NCBI GenBank assembly: GCA_964243295.1
Contig: CAXTEJ010000003.1
Coordinates: forward strand, 62,001 to 126,000
Direction of reading: 5' to 3'
DNA length: 64,000 nt
Source: CAXTEJ01 sp964243295
GTDB taxonomy: Bacteria > Actinomycetota > Actinomycetes > Actinomycetales > Angustibacteraceae
How positions within the stretch are numbered: the stretch's first letter is position 1; each line of letters opens with the position of its first letter. The translations under genes and the position numbers were made by a program. Below are positions 31,056-38,916 of this stretch, in pieces. The notes under the pieces were generated by a model. That model did no database searches, had not been told where the DNA came from, and was given only the letters and a program-made list of their open reading frames with translations.

Positions 31056-31736
31056 GTGCGCATGACGCCCGTCGTGGTGCTGCCCGGCATGGGGGCGACG
31101 GCCTACGTCCAGCCGCTCGCCCGGGCGCTGGACGACCGCGGCCTCCCGGCTACGGTGCTCGACCTGCCGGGCTTCGGCTCGCCGCGGCCGCTCGCGTGCC
31201 GTCCTGCGGTGCGGGCCGTGGCCGAGGCCGCCGGCGACCACGTCCGACGGCTCGGCGAGCCGGTCGTGCTGCTCGGGCACTCCACCGGCGCTGTCAGCGC
31301 GCTGCTCGCCGCGCTGGCGCTGCAGGACGACGGCCTCGTCCGGGCGCTGGTGCTGGCCGGGCCGGTCAGCACCCCGCGGCAGCGCTCGGTGCCGCGCATC
31401 GCTGCCGTCGTGCCCGCCGCGTTCCGGCGCGACACCATGGGCGAGCTCCGCGTCGTCCCGCAGTACCTGCGGGGCCGCGACGACGCGGTGCGGCTGCTGC
31501 GGTCGGCGCTGCAGGAGGCGCCGGAGACGCTGGTGGGCGACGTGCGCGTGCCGCTGCTCGTCACCGCGGGCCGCGCGGACTCCCTGGCCCCCGCGTGGTG
31601 GCTGTCCCGTCTCGCGGCCTCGGCCACCGCCGCCCCGGCCGTGCGCGTCGTCCGGCTGCCGGGGTCGCACAACAACCCCTGGACCCAGGGCGGCCGGCTC
31701 GCGGCGGTCGTCGAGGGCTTCGTCGCACAGACCTAG
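31056..31736 (+). CDS. Alpha/beta hydrolase
   Basis: Cytoplasmic serine hydrolase of 226 residues. Oxyanion region VVVLPGMGATAYVQPLAR; nucleophile elbow GHSTGAVSA; acid in TAGRADSLAP; base in LPGSHNNPW. The start may be GTG 31056 or ATG 31062, two codons later. It lies 9 bp before the amidase gene and 62 bp after the sortase. Substrate unknown; the fold also covers esterases and thioesterases. Confidence 0.8.
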   Translation: MRMTPVVVLPGMGATAYVQPLARALDDRGLPATVLDLPGFGSPRPLACRPAVRAVAEAAGDHVRRLGEPVVLLGHSTGAVSALLAALALQDDGLVRALVLAGPVSTPRQRSVPRIAAVVPAAFRRDTMGELRVVPQYLRGRDDAVRLLRSALQEAPETLVGDVRVPLLVTAGRADSLAPAWWLSRLAASATAAPAVRVVRLPGSHNNPWTQGGRLAAVVEGFVAQT

Positions 31737-31745
31737 ACTGCGCCG

Positions 31746-33263
31746 GTGAGCTTCGCCGACCTGCCGCCCGACCTCCCACCTCTCGACGACGACCTGCCCG
31801 TCGACCTGGAGGCCGCGGGGGTCGACGAGCTGCAGCGGGCGATGGGCGACGGTGTGCTCACCGCCGAGCGGCTGGTGCTGGCCTACCTCGACCGCATCGT
31901 GCGCTACGACCCGCTGGTGCGGGCCGTCCGCTGCCTCGCACCCGACGCCCTCGACCAGGCCCGGCGGCTGGACGACGAGCGGCTGCTGACCGGGCCGCGT
32001 GGCCCGCTGCACGGCATCCCGGTGCTCATCAAGGACAACGTCGACGTCGAGGGCCTGCCGACCACCGGCGGCACGATCGCGTTGCGCGACAACGTTCCTG
32101 AGGGTGACGCCCCCCTCGTGACGCGGCTGCGGGAGGCCGGTGCCGTCGTCCTCGGCAAGACCAACCTCACCGAGCTGGCGAACTTCATGGCGCGCGAGAT
32201 GCCCAGCGGCTACAGCTCGCTGGGCGGCCAGGGGCTGAACCCCTACGACACGACCATCACGCCCTGCGGGTCGTCGAGCGGCTCCGGTGGGGCCGCCGCG
32301 CTGGCGCTCGCGACGCTGACGGTGGGCACCGAGACCGACGGGTCGATCCTGTGCCCGTCGGTCATGCAGGGATGCGTCGGCGTCAAGCCGACCGTCGGTC
32401 TCGTGAGCCGCACCGGCATCCTGCCCATCGCGCCGAGCCAGGACACCGCCGGGCCGATGACCCGCAGCGTCCGCGACGCCGCCCACCTGCTCACGGCACT
32501 GGCCGCCGCTGACGAGCGCGACGCCGCCACGACGGTCGCCGGTCGGCCGTCCTCGGTCGACTACGTGAGCGGGCTGGATACCATTGCGCTGCAAGGAGTT
32601 CGGCTTGCCGTCCCCGCCCCGCCGGGCAACCTGCACGGCGCCGACCTCGAGCTGTTCGAGCAGGCCCTGACGGTGCTGGAGCAGCTGGGTGCGGTGCTGG
32701 TGCGCACCCAGGCGCTCGTCGAGTCCAGCGAGCTGCCCGTGCTGCAGCACGAGTTCGGCCCGGCGCTCGCGGCCTACCTCGCGACCTGCCCCGACCCGGG
32801 CGTGCGCACGCTGGGCGAGCTGGTGGCGTTCAACCGTGAGCACGCCTCGGCCACGCTGAAGTACGGCCAGGCCGTCCTCGAGGAGTGCCTCGCGGTCGAC
32901 CACGAGGCCGGCCGCTCGTCGTACGAGGCGATGCGCGAGCGCGACCGCGAGCTGGCGGGGCGCCTCGGCGTCGACGCGGTGCTGGCCGGTCACAACGTGG
33001 TGGCGCTGCTCGTGCCCGGCGCCACGGCCTCCGGCGTCGGCGCCCGCGCGGGATACCCGAGCGTCACGGTGCCGGCCGGGCTGCGCGTGCACGGACGTCG
33101 TCCGTTCGGCCTCACGTTCCTGGGCACGGCCTGGAGCGAGCAGCTGCTGCTCGGCCTCGCGTTCGCCTACGAGCAGGCCTCGCGCGCCAGAGTGCCTGTG
33201 TCGCAGGCGAATCCGTGGCTCGTCGCCGAGGCTGACGGTTTCGTCGACCTGGACGTCGACTGA
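31746..33263 (+). CDS. Amidase signature family protein
   Basis: Amidohydrolase of 505 residues. The Ser-cisSer-Lys triad is recognisable: K96 in VLIKDNVD, the Ser-rich loop CGSSSGSGGAAA at about 175-185, and S200 in GTETDGSI. It resembles family members acting on small amides, but not the GatA subunit context, because gatB/gatC are absent. The first ~20 residues are Pro/Asp-rich. Its stop is 3 bp from the stop of the convergent GH15-like gene, leaving no room for a terminator between them. Confidence 0.88.
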   Translation: MSFADLPPDLPPLDDDLPVDLEAAGVDELQRAMGDGVLTAERLVLAYLDRIVRYDPLVRAVRCLAPDALDQARRLDDERLLTGPRGPLHGIPVLIKDNVDVEGLPTTGGTIALRDNVPEGDAPLVTRLREAGAVVLGKTNLTELANFMAREMPSGYSSLGGQGLNPYDTTITPCGSSSGSGGAAALALATLTVGTETDGSILCPSVMQGCVGVKPTVGLVSRTGILPIAPSQDTAGPMTRSVRDAAHLLTALAAADERDAATTVAGRPSSVDYVSGLDTIALQGVRLAVPAPPGNLHGADLELFEQALTVLEQLGAVLVRTQALVESSELPVLQHEFGPALAAYLATCPDPGVRTLGELVAFNREHASATLKYGQAVLEECLAVDHEAGRSSYEAMRERDRELAGRLGVDAVLAGHNVVALLVPGATASGVGARAGYPSVTVPAGLRVHGRRPFGLTFLGTAWSEQLLLGLAFAYEQASRARVPVSQANPWLVAEADGFVDLDVD

Positions 33264-33266
33264 CCG

Positions 33267-34595
33267 TCACAGCGTGCGGAGGCCGGTGCCGTCCAGCTCG
33301 GCGATGGTGAGGACGACGGCGGCCGCCGTCCATGACAGCGGGGCCACGGAGGCGGGCAGCCCGTCGCCGCCGACCTTCTCCGGCAGGGCGCCGGTGCCGG
33401 TGCGGTGACGGTCGAGCCAGTCGAGCACCTGCATGGCCTGCAGCCGGTCGCCCGACGCCGCGAACGACAGGCCGAAGGCGGCGGTCGAGGGCGTCCACGC
33501 CACCGTGCGCTCGCGCCAGCCGGCACCTGGTGCGACACCACCGACGGGGCGGCGCGCCGTGGCGAACGCGGCGTCGCGGGCAGCGAGCTGGTCGGGACGG
33601 GCCGGGCCGAACGGCGGCGTCAGCCAGGCAGCCGAGGTGTCGCGCGGGCCGCCCGTGACGCGCCGCGGGTAGCCGTTGCGACCGAAGGCGCGGCGCACGG
33701 CGGCGTCGAGGGAGCCCGTCGCCGTCCGCGTGGCCGCCGCGTCGTCGTGCAGCCTGAGGACGTCGAGCAGCGGGCCACCGGCGCGCAGCCCGGCGAGCAC
33801 CGGGGCGGCGATGCCCAGCGTCGTCACGTCGGTCGGCAGCTCCCAGTAGTCCATCGACGGGCGCGGCAGGCCGGTGGCCGGGTCGATGCTCGCCAGCGCC
33901 GTGCGTGCCGCTGACACGACGAGCGGGCGCAGCCGCTGCAGGCCCGCGAACCTTCGGGCGGGATCGGTCTCGGCGGCCGCCCACACCGAGGTCGCCCACA
34001 GCACCCAGCCCGGGCCGTCGAGCTGTGGCCCCCGCTCGTCGGGCGTCGTGGCGGAGCCGTCGGGGCGGTAGCGCGCCTGCCATCCCGCCAGACCCGCGGC
34101 CGCGCGGCGCTGCTCGTCGCGGTTCACGGCGTCGAGGACGCGCAGCCCGTCGTCCGGACGACCGGCCACGCTGAGCGCTGCGGCGACCCAGGCGGAGTCG
34201 CGGGTCCAGGAGAAGCGCCAGGCGCCCTGGATCCCGGCGAGCACCGCACCGTCCTTCACGCCGCCGTCGAGCACCATCAGGTCGAGGTCGCGCAGCGCGG
34301 CCGCCCGCATGCCGGCGTACCGCTGGGCGGCGGGCTGCTGCGTGCGGTCGCGCCCCAGCTCGGCCCTCGAGAGCGCCTCGGCCGCGTCGACGGCCGGCTC
34401 GCGCCCCACCGTGGCGTCGCGCAGGGCGTCGGGCACCGGCGTGCCGGGCGGGACGGCGACGGGGGAGCCGTCGGTGCCGGCCACGACACCGTGGCTGAGC
34501 AGCTTGTGGTGGCCGGGGTCGCGGGCGACACCGGTGAGGAGCAGGGCGGCGACGGCCGCGAGCGCGGCGACGCGACTCGTGCGGTGCGTGCGCAT
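33267..34595 (-). CDS. Secreted six-hairpin glycosidase, GH15 glucoamylase-like
   Basis: Exported protein of 442 residues, signal peptide at about 7-25. The alpha/alpha-barrel pattern is visible: GAWRFSWTRDSAWVAAALS (the glucoamylase RDxxW-type subsite), PSMDYWELP at mid-protein, and LPEKVGGDGLPASVAPLSWT near the end where the second catalytic Glu normally lies. ATG 34595 is preceded by GAGGAGG, which fixes the start; the longer open frame upstream is the shadow of the next gene. It probably hydrolyses an alpha-glucan or related polymer outside the cell. Confidence 0.72.
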   Translation of the reverse strand: MRTHRTSRVAALAAVAALLLTGVARDPGHHKLLSHGVVAGTDGSPVAVPPGTPVPDALRDATVGREPAVDAAEALSRAELGRDRTQQPAAQRYAGMRAAALRDLDLMVLDGGVKDGAVLAGIQGAWRFSWTRDSAWVAAALSVAGRPDDGLRVLDAVNRDEQRRAAAGLAGWQARYRPDGSATTPDERGPQLDGPGWVLWATSVWAAAETDPARRFAGLQRLRPLVVSAARTALASIDPATGLPRPSMDYWELPTDVTTLGIAAPVLAGLRAGGPLLDVLRLHDDAAATRTATGSLDAAVRRAFGRNGYPRRVTGGPRDTSAAWLTPPFGPARPDQLAARDAAFATARRPVGGVAPGAGWRERTVAWTPSTAAFGLSFAASGDRLQAMQVLDWLDRHRTGTGALPEKVGGDGLPASVAPLSWTAAAVVLTIAELDGTGLRTL

Positions 34596-34702
34596 GCGCC
34601 TCCTCAGCTGGTCGGCCACCCTAACCCGCGGGCGATCTTGGGCGGCGGGCGATCGCGACTCCTGCGGCCGACGTCCCGGGTGCCGTGCCCTGCCGCGACG
34701 CC

Positions 34703-35512
34703 TCACGCCGTGCTGGCAGGCGGTGGCGCGGCGTCGACGGTGACCGGGTGCGCGCGGTCGCCGGCCCGGACGACGTCGACGAGCTGCTCGTCGGGGCCGA
34801 CGTGCGCGCCGTCCCAGACGACGCTGCGGACGAGGCGTCCCTCGACGACGGCACCCTCGCCGACCACGCTGCGGCCGCCGCTCGCGTGCAGGTTGGCCGC
34901 GAGGTAGTCGGCGGGCGTGCCGCAGTCGACCACCGCTCCGGTCGCCTCGACCAGGTCGAGCCGGCCCTCGTCGTCCAGCCGGCGCCACAGCGCCTCGTAG
35001 AGCCCGCTCGGCTCGGCGGCGAGGTCGCGCACGTGCCGCCAGGGCAGCAGGCAGGCGCCGACGTAGCGCACCGGGCGGCCGCCGAGCCTGAAGTCGCCGC
35101 GCTCGCCGGGGGGCAGGGCGCGCACCAGCAGCCGGCACCGCTCGCCGTCGCCGGCGAGCAGGGCGTCGAGCGGGCCGGTCAGGTAGGCGTCCGCGTTGGT
35201 CAGCAGCACGTCGCGCCCGTCGACCCACTCCCGAAGCCGACCCAGCGCGCCCGCCGTGCCGAGGGCCTCGGGCTGCTCGAGCGAGAGGTGGGCGCGGTCG
35301 CCCACGTGGTCGGCCACCTGCCCGGCGTGGTGGTGGGCGTTGACGGCGACGTGCGCGGGGCCGTGGCCGGCCAGCGGCTCGACCCGGTCGAGGGCCAGGT
35401 CGAGCAGCGGGCGGCCCCCCACAGGGCACAGCGCCTTGGGCCGCAGCGCGGTCAGCGGCCGCAGCCGCCGCCCCTCGCCGGCAGCGAGCACCACGCCCGC
35501 CGGCCCGCTCAC
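34703..35512 (-). CDS. Sugar nucleotidyltransferase (NTP-transferase family)
   Basis: Cytoplasmic enzyme of 269 residues that would make an NDP-sugar. The signature VVLAAGEGRRLRPLTALRPKAL lies at about 7-28, followed by the GRPLLD block. The metal-binding acidic residue is in LLTNADAYLTG (about 110). DCGTPADYLAAN comes near the end of the catalytic domain. The C-terminal ~55 residues look like a shortened beta-helix. The GTG start overlaps the Nudix stop (GTGA). It could feed the glycan locus with an activated hexose. Confidence 0.85.
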   Translation of the reverse strand: MSGPAGVVLAAGEGRRLRPLTALRPKALCPVGGRPLLDLALDRVEPLAGHGPAHVAVNAHHHAGQVADHVGDRAHLSLEQPEALGTAGALGRLREWVDGRDVLLTNADAYLTGPLDALLAGDGERCRLLVRALPPGERGDFRLGGRPVRYVGACLLPWRHVRDLAAEPSGLYEALWRRLDDEGRLDLVEATGAVVDCGTPADYLAANLHASGGRSVVGEGAVVEGRLVRSVVWDGAHVGPDEQLVDVVRAGDRAHPVTVDAAPPPASTA

Positions 35513-36018
35513 GGCAGGACGTGGCCGTCGTACCCGGCGGCGGTCCGCACCTCGCGCGCCGCGGCGAGGATCTGCAGGGTCGGACCGTCGGCCTCGGCGA
35601 CGGCGTCGGGGTCGAGCCAGCGCGCCGTCGCAGCCTCACCCCCGACACGCTCGCCGATCTCGCCGTCGACGCGCACCCGGAAGACGACGTCGACGCGGCG
35701 CAGCGGTGAGTCGACCACGACCGTCACGGGCCGTCCCACCTGCACCCGCACGCCGATCTCCTCGACCAGCTCACGCTGCACGGCGTCGGCGGCCGACTCA
35801 CCACGTGACAGCAGCCCGCCCGGCAGGCTCCAGCCGGTGCGGTGCGGCTGGCGCAGCATGAGCACGCGGTCGCCGCGCTCGAGCAGGCAGACCGCTCCGA
35901 CCGTGAAGCCCGGCGTGCCGGCACGCACGGCAGCCCGGCGCAGCGGCGCGGGCATGCGGCGGAACAGCCGCAGCGCGGTCAGGTAGATCGGTCGCGACAG
36001 CACCGGCGCGGGAGACAT
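35509..36018 (-). CDS. Nudix hydrolase
   Basis: Pyrophosphohydrolase of 169 residues. The Nudix box GGLLSRGESAADAVQRELVE-EIGV lies at about 67-89 with all Glu ligands present. Cargo unknown. ATG 36018 is chosen; the frame continues upstream only as a shadow of the divergent Nudix gene. It is coupled to the sugar nucleotidyltransferase, so NDP-sugar or nucleotide clean-up is plausible. Confidence 0.87.
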   Translation of the reverse strand: MSPAPVLSRPIYLTALRLFRRMPAPLRRAAVRAGTPGFTVGAVCLLERGDRVLMLRQPHRTGWSLPGGLLSRGESAADAVQRELVEEIGVRVQVGRPVTVVVDSPLRRVDVVFRVRVDGEIGERVGGEAATARWLDPDAVAEADGPTLQILAAAREVRTAAGYDGHVLP

Positions 36019-36123
36019 GGCGACCACCCTACGGACGGCGGCGCCGCAGCAGGTCGCAGCCGCCGCTGCCCCAGCCGGCAGCGCAGGCCCAGCGCCGAAC
36101 GGACGCCGTACTAGGGTCCACGG

Positions 36124-36894
36124 GTGCCTGATGATCCCGAACCGCGCGTGCTGGTGCGTCCGGTCGTCATCGACGCCGCCGCCACCGGTGACGCAGCCCC
36201 GGCGACCTGGCCCCACGTCGCGCTCGACCACGGTGAGTCGCCGGCCGCGGCGGCGCTGCGGGCGGTCGCCGAGGCCGGCGGACCGGCCGTCACGGTGGGG
36301 CTCCCGGTCGCGGTCACGCACGGCGACGGAGCCGGTGTCGACACGCTGGTCATCGACCTGTCCGTGCGGGTGGTGGCGGCCGACGCGGCCCCGCCCGCCT
36401 CCGTGCCGCGGCCGCAGCACGACCCGCCGCCGGGGTCGGTGCGGTTTCGACGGCTGGCCGCCTACGCCGTGATCGTCGTGGACGAGCGGATCCTGCTCAC
36501 GCAGCTGTCGACCCGCACGCCGGCGCCGGGTCGCTGGACCCTGCCCGGTGGTGGCATCGACCCGGGCGAGTCGCCCGTCGACGCGGTGGTGCGGGAGGTG
36601 CACGAGGAGACCGGCCACGTCCTGCGCGCCCCGCGGCTGCTGGACGTCGACAGCACCGCCTTCGCCGGCCGGTCGCCGTCCGGGCGGCTGGAGGACTTCC
36701 ACGGCGTCGGCGTGATCTACCGAGGCGACGTCGTGCGCGTCGTCCCGCCGCACGTGCTGGACGTCGGCGGGTCCACGGCCGACGCCGCCTGGGTGCCGCT
36801 CGCCGACCTGCCCGCCCTGCCGATGAGCCCGCGCTCGCGCGACCGGTTGCGTCGCGTCCTCGACCTCGCGGGGTACGGGGGTCGGGAGGTCTGA
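36124..36894 (+). CDS. Nudix hydrolase with degenerate N-terminal Nudix-like half
   Basis: Protein of 256 residues. The C-terminal half (about 108-250) is a good Nudix domain with box GGGIDPGESPVDAVVREVHE-ETGH at about 142-164. The N-terminal half (about 10-90) contains HVALDHGESPAAAALRAVAE-AGG at about 31-53. This matches the box spacing but has lost the metal-binding Glu-Glu pair. It looks like a decayed tandem duplication. The gene faces away from the other Nudix gene across ~105 bp. Confidence 0.85.
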   Translation: MPDDPEPRVLVRPVVIDAAATGDAAPATWPHVALDHGESPAAAALRAVAEAGGPAVTVGLPVAVTHGDGAGVDTLVIDLSVRVVAADAAPPASVPRPQHDPPPGSVRFRRLAAYAVIVVDERILLTQLSTRTPAPGRWTLPGGGIDPGESPVDAVVREVHEETGHVLRAPRLLDVDSTAFAGRSPSGRLEDFHGVGVIYRGDVVRVVPPHVLDVGGSTADAAWVPLADLPALPMSPRSRDRLRRVLDLAGYGGREV

Positions 36895-36955
36895 CTGCAC
36901 GACGCCGGCAAGCGTGTCGCCGATGGTTGTCGGTGCCCGTCCCTAGGGTGCGGGC

Positions 36956-37441
36956 GTGGACCAAGCCCTGACGGCGATCATCGGAGTGGTGCTCGGTGCG
37001 GTCACGACGGGCTCGATCGGCTACTGGGCGGCGCTCAAGCCGGCGCGGATGGCTCGCGACGAGGCACGTGAGGATCGCAAGGTGGCTGTCGAGGCGCTCG
37101 AGGACCAGCGCGAGGACAGTGCGGTGACGCGGATCACCGAGGCATGGGAGCTCGCTCGCAGCCACGACGCACGAGAGCGGCGCGTGGGACTGCGAATGCT
37201 GAGGGCGATGGTGCAGCAGCCGCATCTCGGTCCATTGGCCTGGGCAATGCTGGACGAGATGGTGCAGGAGGAGCTCGGGCAACCACTCGCCGAGCTGCGC
37301 CGCGTCTGGGAGCGGACCGGTGCGCTGCCCGTCGTCGCGCCCGACGTAGACATCGAGATCGTCGTGACGGACACTGATGGCTGGGACGAGGAGGTGGACG
37401 ATGCCCAAGACGAAGATCGTGGTCACGCGCCGTCAAGTTGA
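36956..37441 (+). CDS. Single-pass membrane protein with coiled-coil segment, unknown
   Basis: Protein of 161 residues, family not recognised. An N-terminal membrane helix (about 6-27) is followed by a charged heptad-like stretch (PARMARDEAREDRKVAVEAL). A helical ARM-like region (about 62-115) and a very acidic C-terminus follow. The end overlaps the start of a 54-residue gene by 41 bp in another frame. The pair may function together. Codon use is slightly less GC3-biased than neighbours. Confidence 0.6.
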   Translation: MDQALTAIIGVVLGAVTTGSIGYWAALKPARMARDEAREDRKVAVEALEDQREDSAVTRITEAWELARSHDARERRVGLRMLRAMVQQPHLGPLAWAMLDEMVQEELGQPLAELRRVWERTGALPVVAPDVDIEIVVTDTDGWDEEVDDAQDEDRGHAPSS

Positions 37442-37565
37442 GCTGGCACAGGCGAAGGTCGCGGCCGACATCGCCCTCAGCAAGCCTGTCGACCCACTGG
37501 TCCGCATGATCGCGGACGCCGGCAGCCGCGGCAGCAACCCCGCTGCGTCAGTCAACGCTCGCTGA
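37401..37565 (+). CDS. Small basic protein, unknown (54 residues)
   Basis: Begins MPKTKIVVTRRQVELAQAKV. ATG 37401 follows a clear GGAGG site within the end of the preceding gene, which supports a real overlapping start. The first half is a basic amphipathic helix; there are no cysteines or membrane segments. Function cannot be assigned. Its overlap with the coiled-coil membrane protein suggests a co-expressed partner. Confidence 0.5.
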   Translation: MPKTKIVVTRRQVELAQAKVAADIALSKPVDPLVRMIADAGSRGSNPAASVNAR

Positions 37566-37604
37566 GTCGAGACGCCGCCCCGCGGGGTACGGCGGCACGG
37601 TGGT

Positions 37605-38594
37605 GTGAGCGGGCGTAGCGTTGTGCACGTGACCACGACGAGCTCTACCACCGGACAGTTCTCGCGCGAGACCGGCACGGGCGGTGAGTGGAAGCGGCAG
37701 GGAAACCGGTTCACCGGCCGCATCACCGCCGACAGTGACAGCGCGCCTGGCGAGGGCCCGGACGCCCAGGACCGGTGGCCGCTCGAGGCCGGGCGCTACC
37801 GGCTGGTCGTGTCGTTGGCCTGCCCCTGGGCCCACCGCACCCTGATCGTGCGCCGGCTGCTGGGGCTGGACGACGCGATCTCGGTCGGGGTGGTCGACCC
37901 GGTGCGCGACGAGCGCGGCTGGCGGTTCTGGCTGGACGACGGCCACCGCGACCCGCTGCTCGGCATCGAGTTCCTGTCCGAGGCCTACCTGCGCACCGAC
38001 CCGACGTACGAGGGCCGGGTCACCGTGCCGTGCATCGTCGACACCGTCACCGGGCTCGTGGTCACCAACGACTACCCGCAGATCACGCTCGACCTGTCGA
38101 CCGACTGGACGTCGCTGCACGGCCCCGACGCGGCCGACCTCTACCCCGCCGACGAGCGCGAGGAGATGGACGCGCTCATCGCCGAGATCTACCAGGACGT
38201 CAACAACGGGGTCTACCGCTGCGGCTTCGCCACGACGCAGGAGGCCTACGAGGCCGCCTACGAGGCGCTGTTCGCCCGGCTCGACGTGCTGGAGGAGCGC
38301 CTCTCCGACCGGCGGTTCCTGATGGGCGACCAGCTGCGCGAGGTCGACGTCCGGCTGTTCACCACGCTCGTGCGCTTCGACGCGGTCTACCACGGCCACT
38401 TCAAGACGAACCGGCAGAAGCTCACCGAGTTCCCGAACCTCTGGCGCTACGCGCGAGACCTGTTCTCCCACACCGCTTTCGGCGAGACCGTCGACTTCGA
38501 CCACATCAAGCGCCACTACTACCTCACCCACGAGTCCATCAACCCGACCGGCATCGTGCCGGCGGGCCCAGACCCGAAGGTCTGGACCCGCTGA
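37605..38594 (+). CDS. Glutathionyl/mycothiol hydroquinone reductase-type protein (YqjG/ECM4 family)
   Basis: Thioredoxin-fold GST-Xi family reductase of about 329 residues. The catalytic Cys is in VSLACPWAHRTLI. The family blocks DPVRDERGW, RVTVPCIVDTVTGLVVTNDY, DVNNGVYRCGFA and TNRQKLTEFPNLWRYARDL are all present. It reduces thiol-conjugated quinones. Actinobacteria generally make mycothiol rather than glutathione, so mycothiol is the likelier thiol. The start is uncertain: GTG 37605 gives the longest form, GTG 37629 (VTTTSSTT) is equally plausible. Confidence 0.88.
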   Translation: MSGRSVVHVTTTSSTTGQFSRETGTGGEWKRQGNRFTGRITADSDSAPGEGPDAQDRWPLEAGRYRLVVSLACPWAHRTLIVRRLLGLDDAISVGVVDPVRDERGWRFWLDDGHRDPLLGIEFLSEAYLRTDPTYEGRVTVPCIVDTVTGLVVTNDYPQITLDLSTDWTSLHGPDAADLYPADEREEMDALIAEIYQDVNNGVYRCGFATTQEAYEAAYEALFARLDVLEERLSDRRFLMGDQLREVDVRLFTTLVRFDAVYHGHFKTNRQKLTEFPNLWRYARDLFSHTAFGETVDFDHIKRHYYLTHESINPTGIVPAGPDPKVWTR

Positions 38595-38619
38595 CACCCG
38601 GCACGCGTGGTCTGTCGCA

Positions 38620-38916
38620 CTAGTCGGTCGCGTGGTCGTCGATCCGCTCGGACGTCGGCACCGCGGTCTCGTGCAGCTCGCTCTCGCTGCTTCCTGCTGC
38701 GGCCGAGGTGGCCAGCTGCTCGCGCCGCGCCCGGCCGGCCCGACGGACGGTGAGCAGCAGGCCCACCAGCCCGGCGACCACCAGCACCACCGGCCCCGCG
38801 ACGGAGGCGTCCGGCGCTGTGAGGACGTCCAGCTGCACCAGGCCCCACAGCCCGGCCAGCCCCAGGAAGACCAGCCCGAAGACCAGCGACGTCACGTCCG
38901 TCTCGTGCTCAGCCAC
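38620..38916 (-). CDS. Small two-helix membrane protein
   Basis: Protein of 98 residues with hydrophobic segments at about 9-28 and 41-57, then a charged RRAGRARREQ stretch and an acidic tail. Its GTG start overlaps the end of the PspC/LiaF-like gene by 8 bp, so it is the last gene of that operon. Small membrane proteins in this place are common in actinobacterial envelope-stress modules; function unknown. Confidence 0.7.
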   Translation of the reverse strand: MAEHETDVTSLVFGLVFLGLAGLWGLVQLDVLTAPDASVAGPVVLVVAGLVGLLLTVRRAGRARREQLATSAAAGSSESELHETAVPTSERIDDHATD

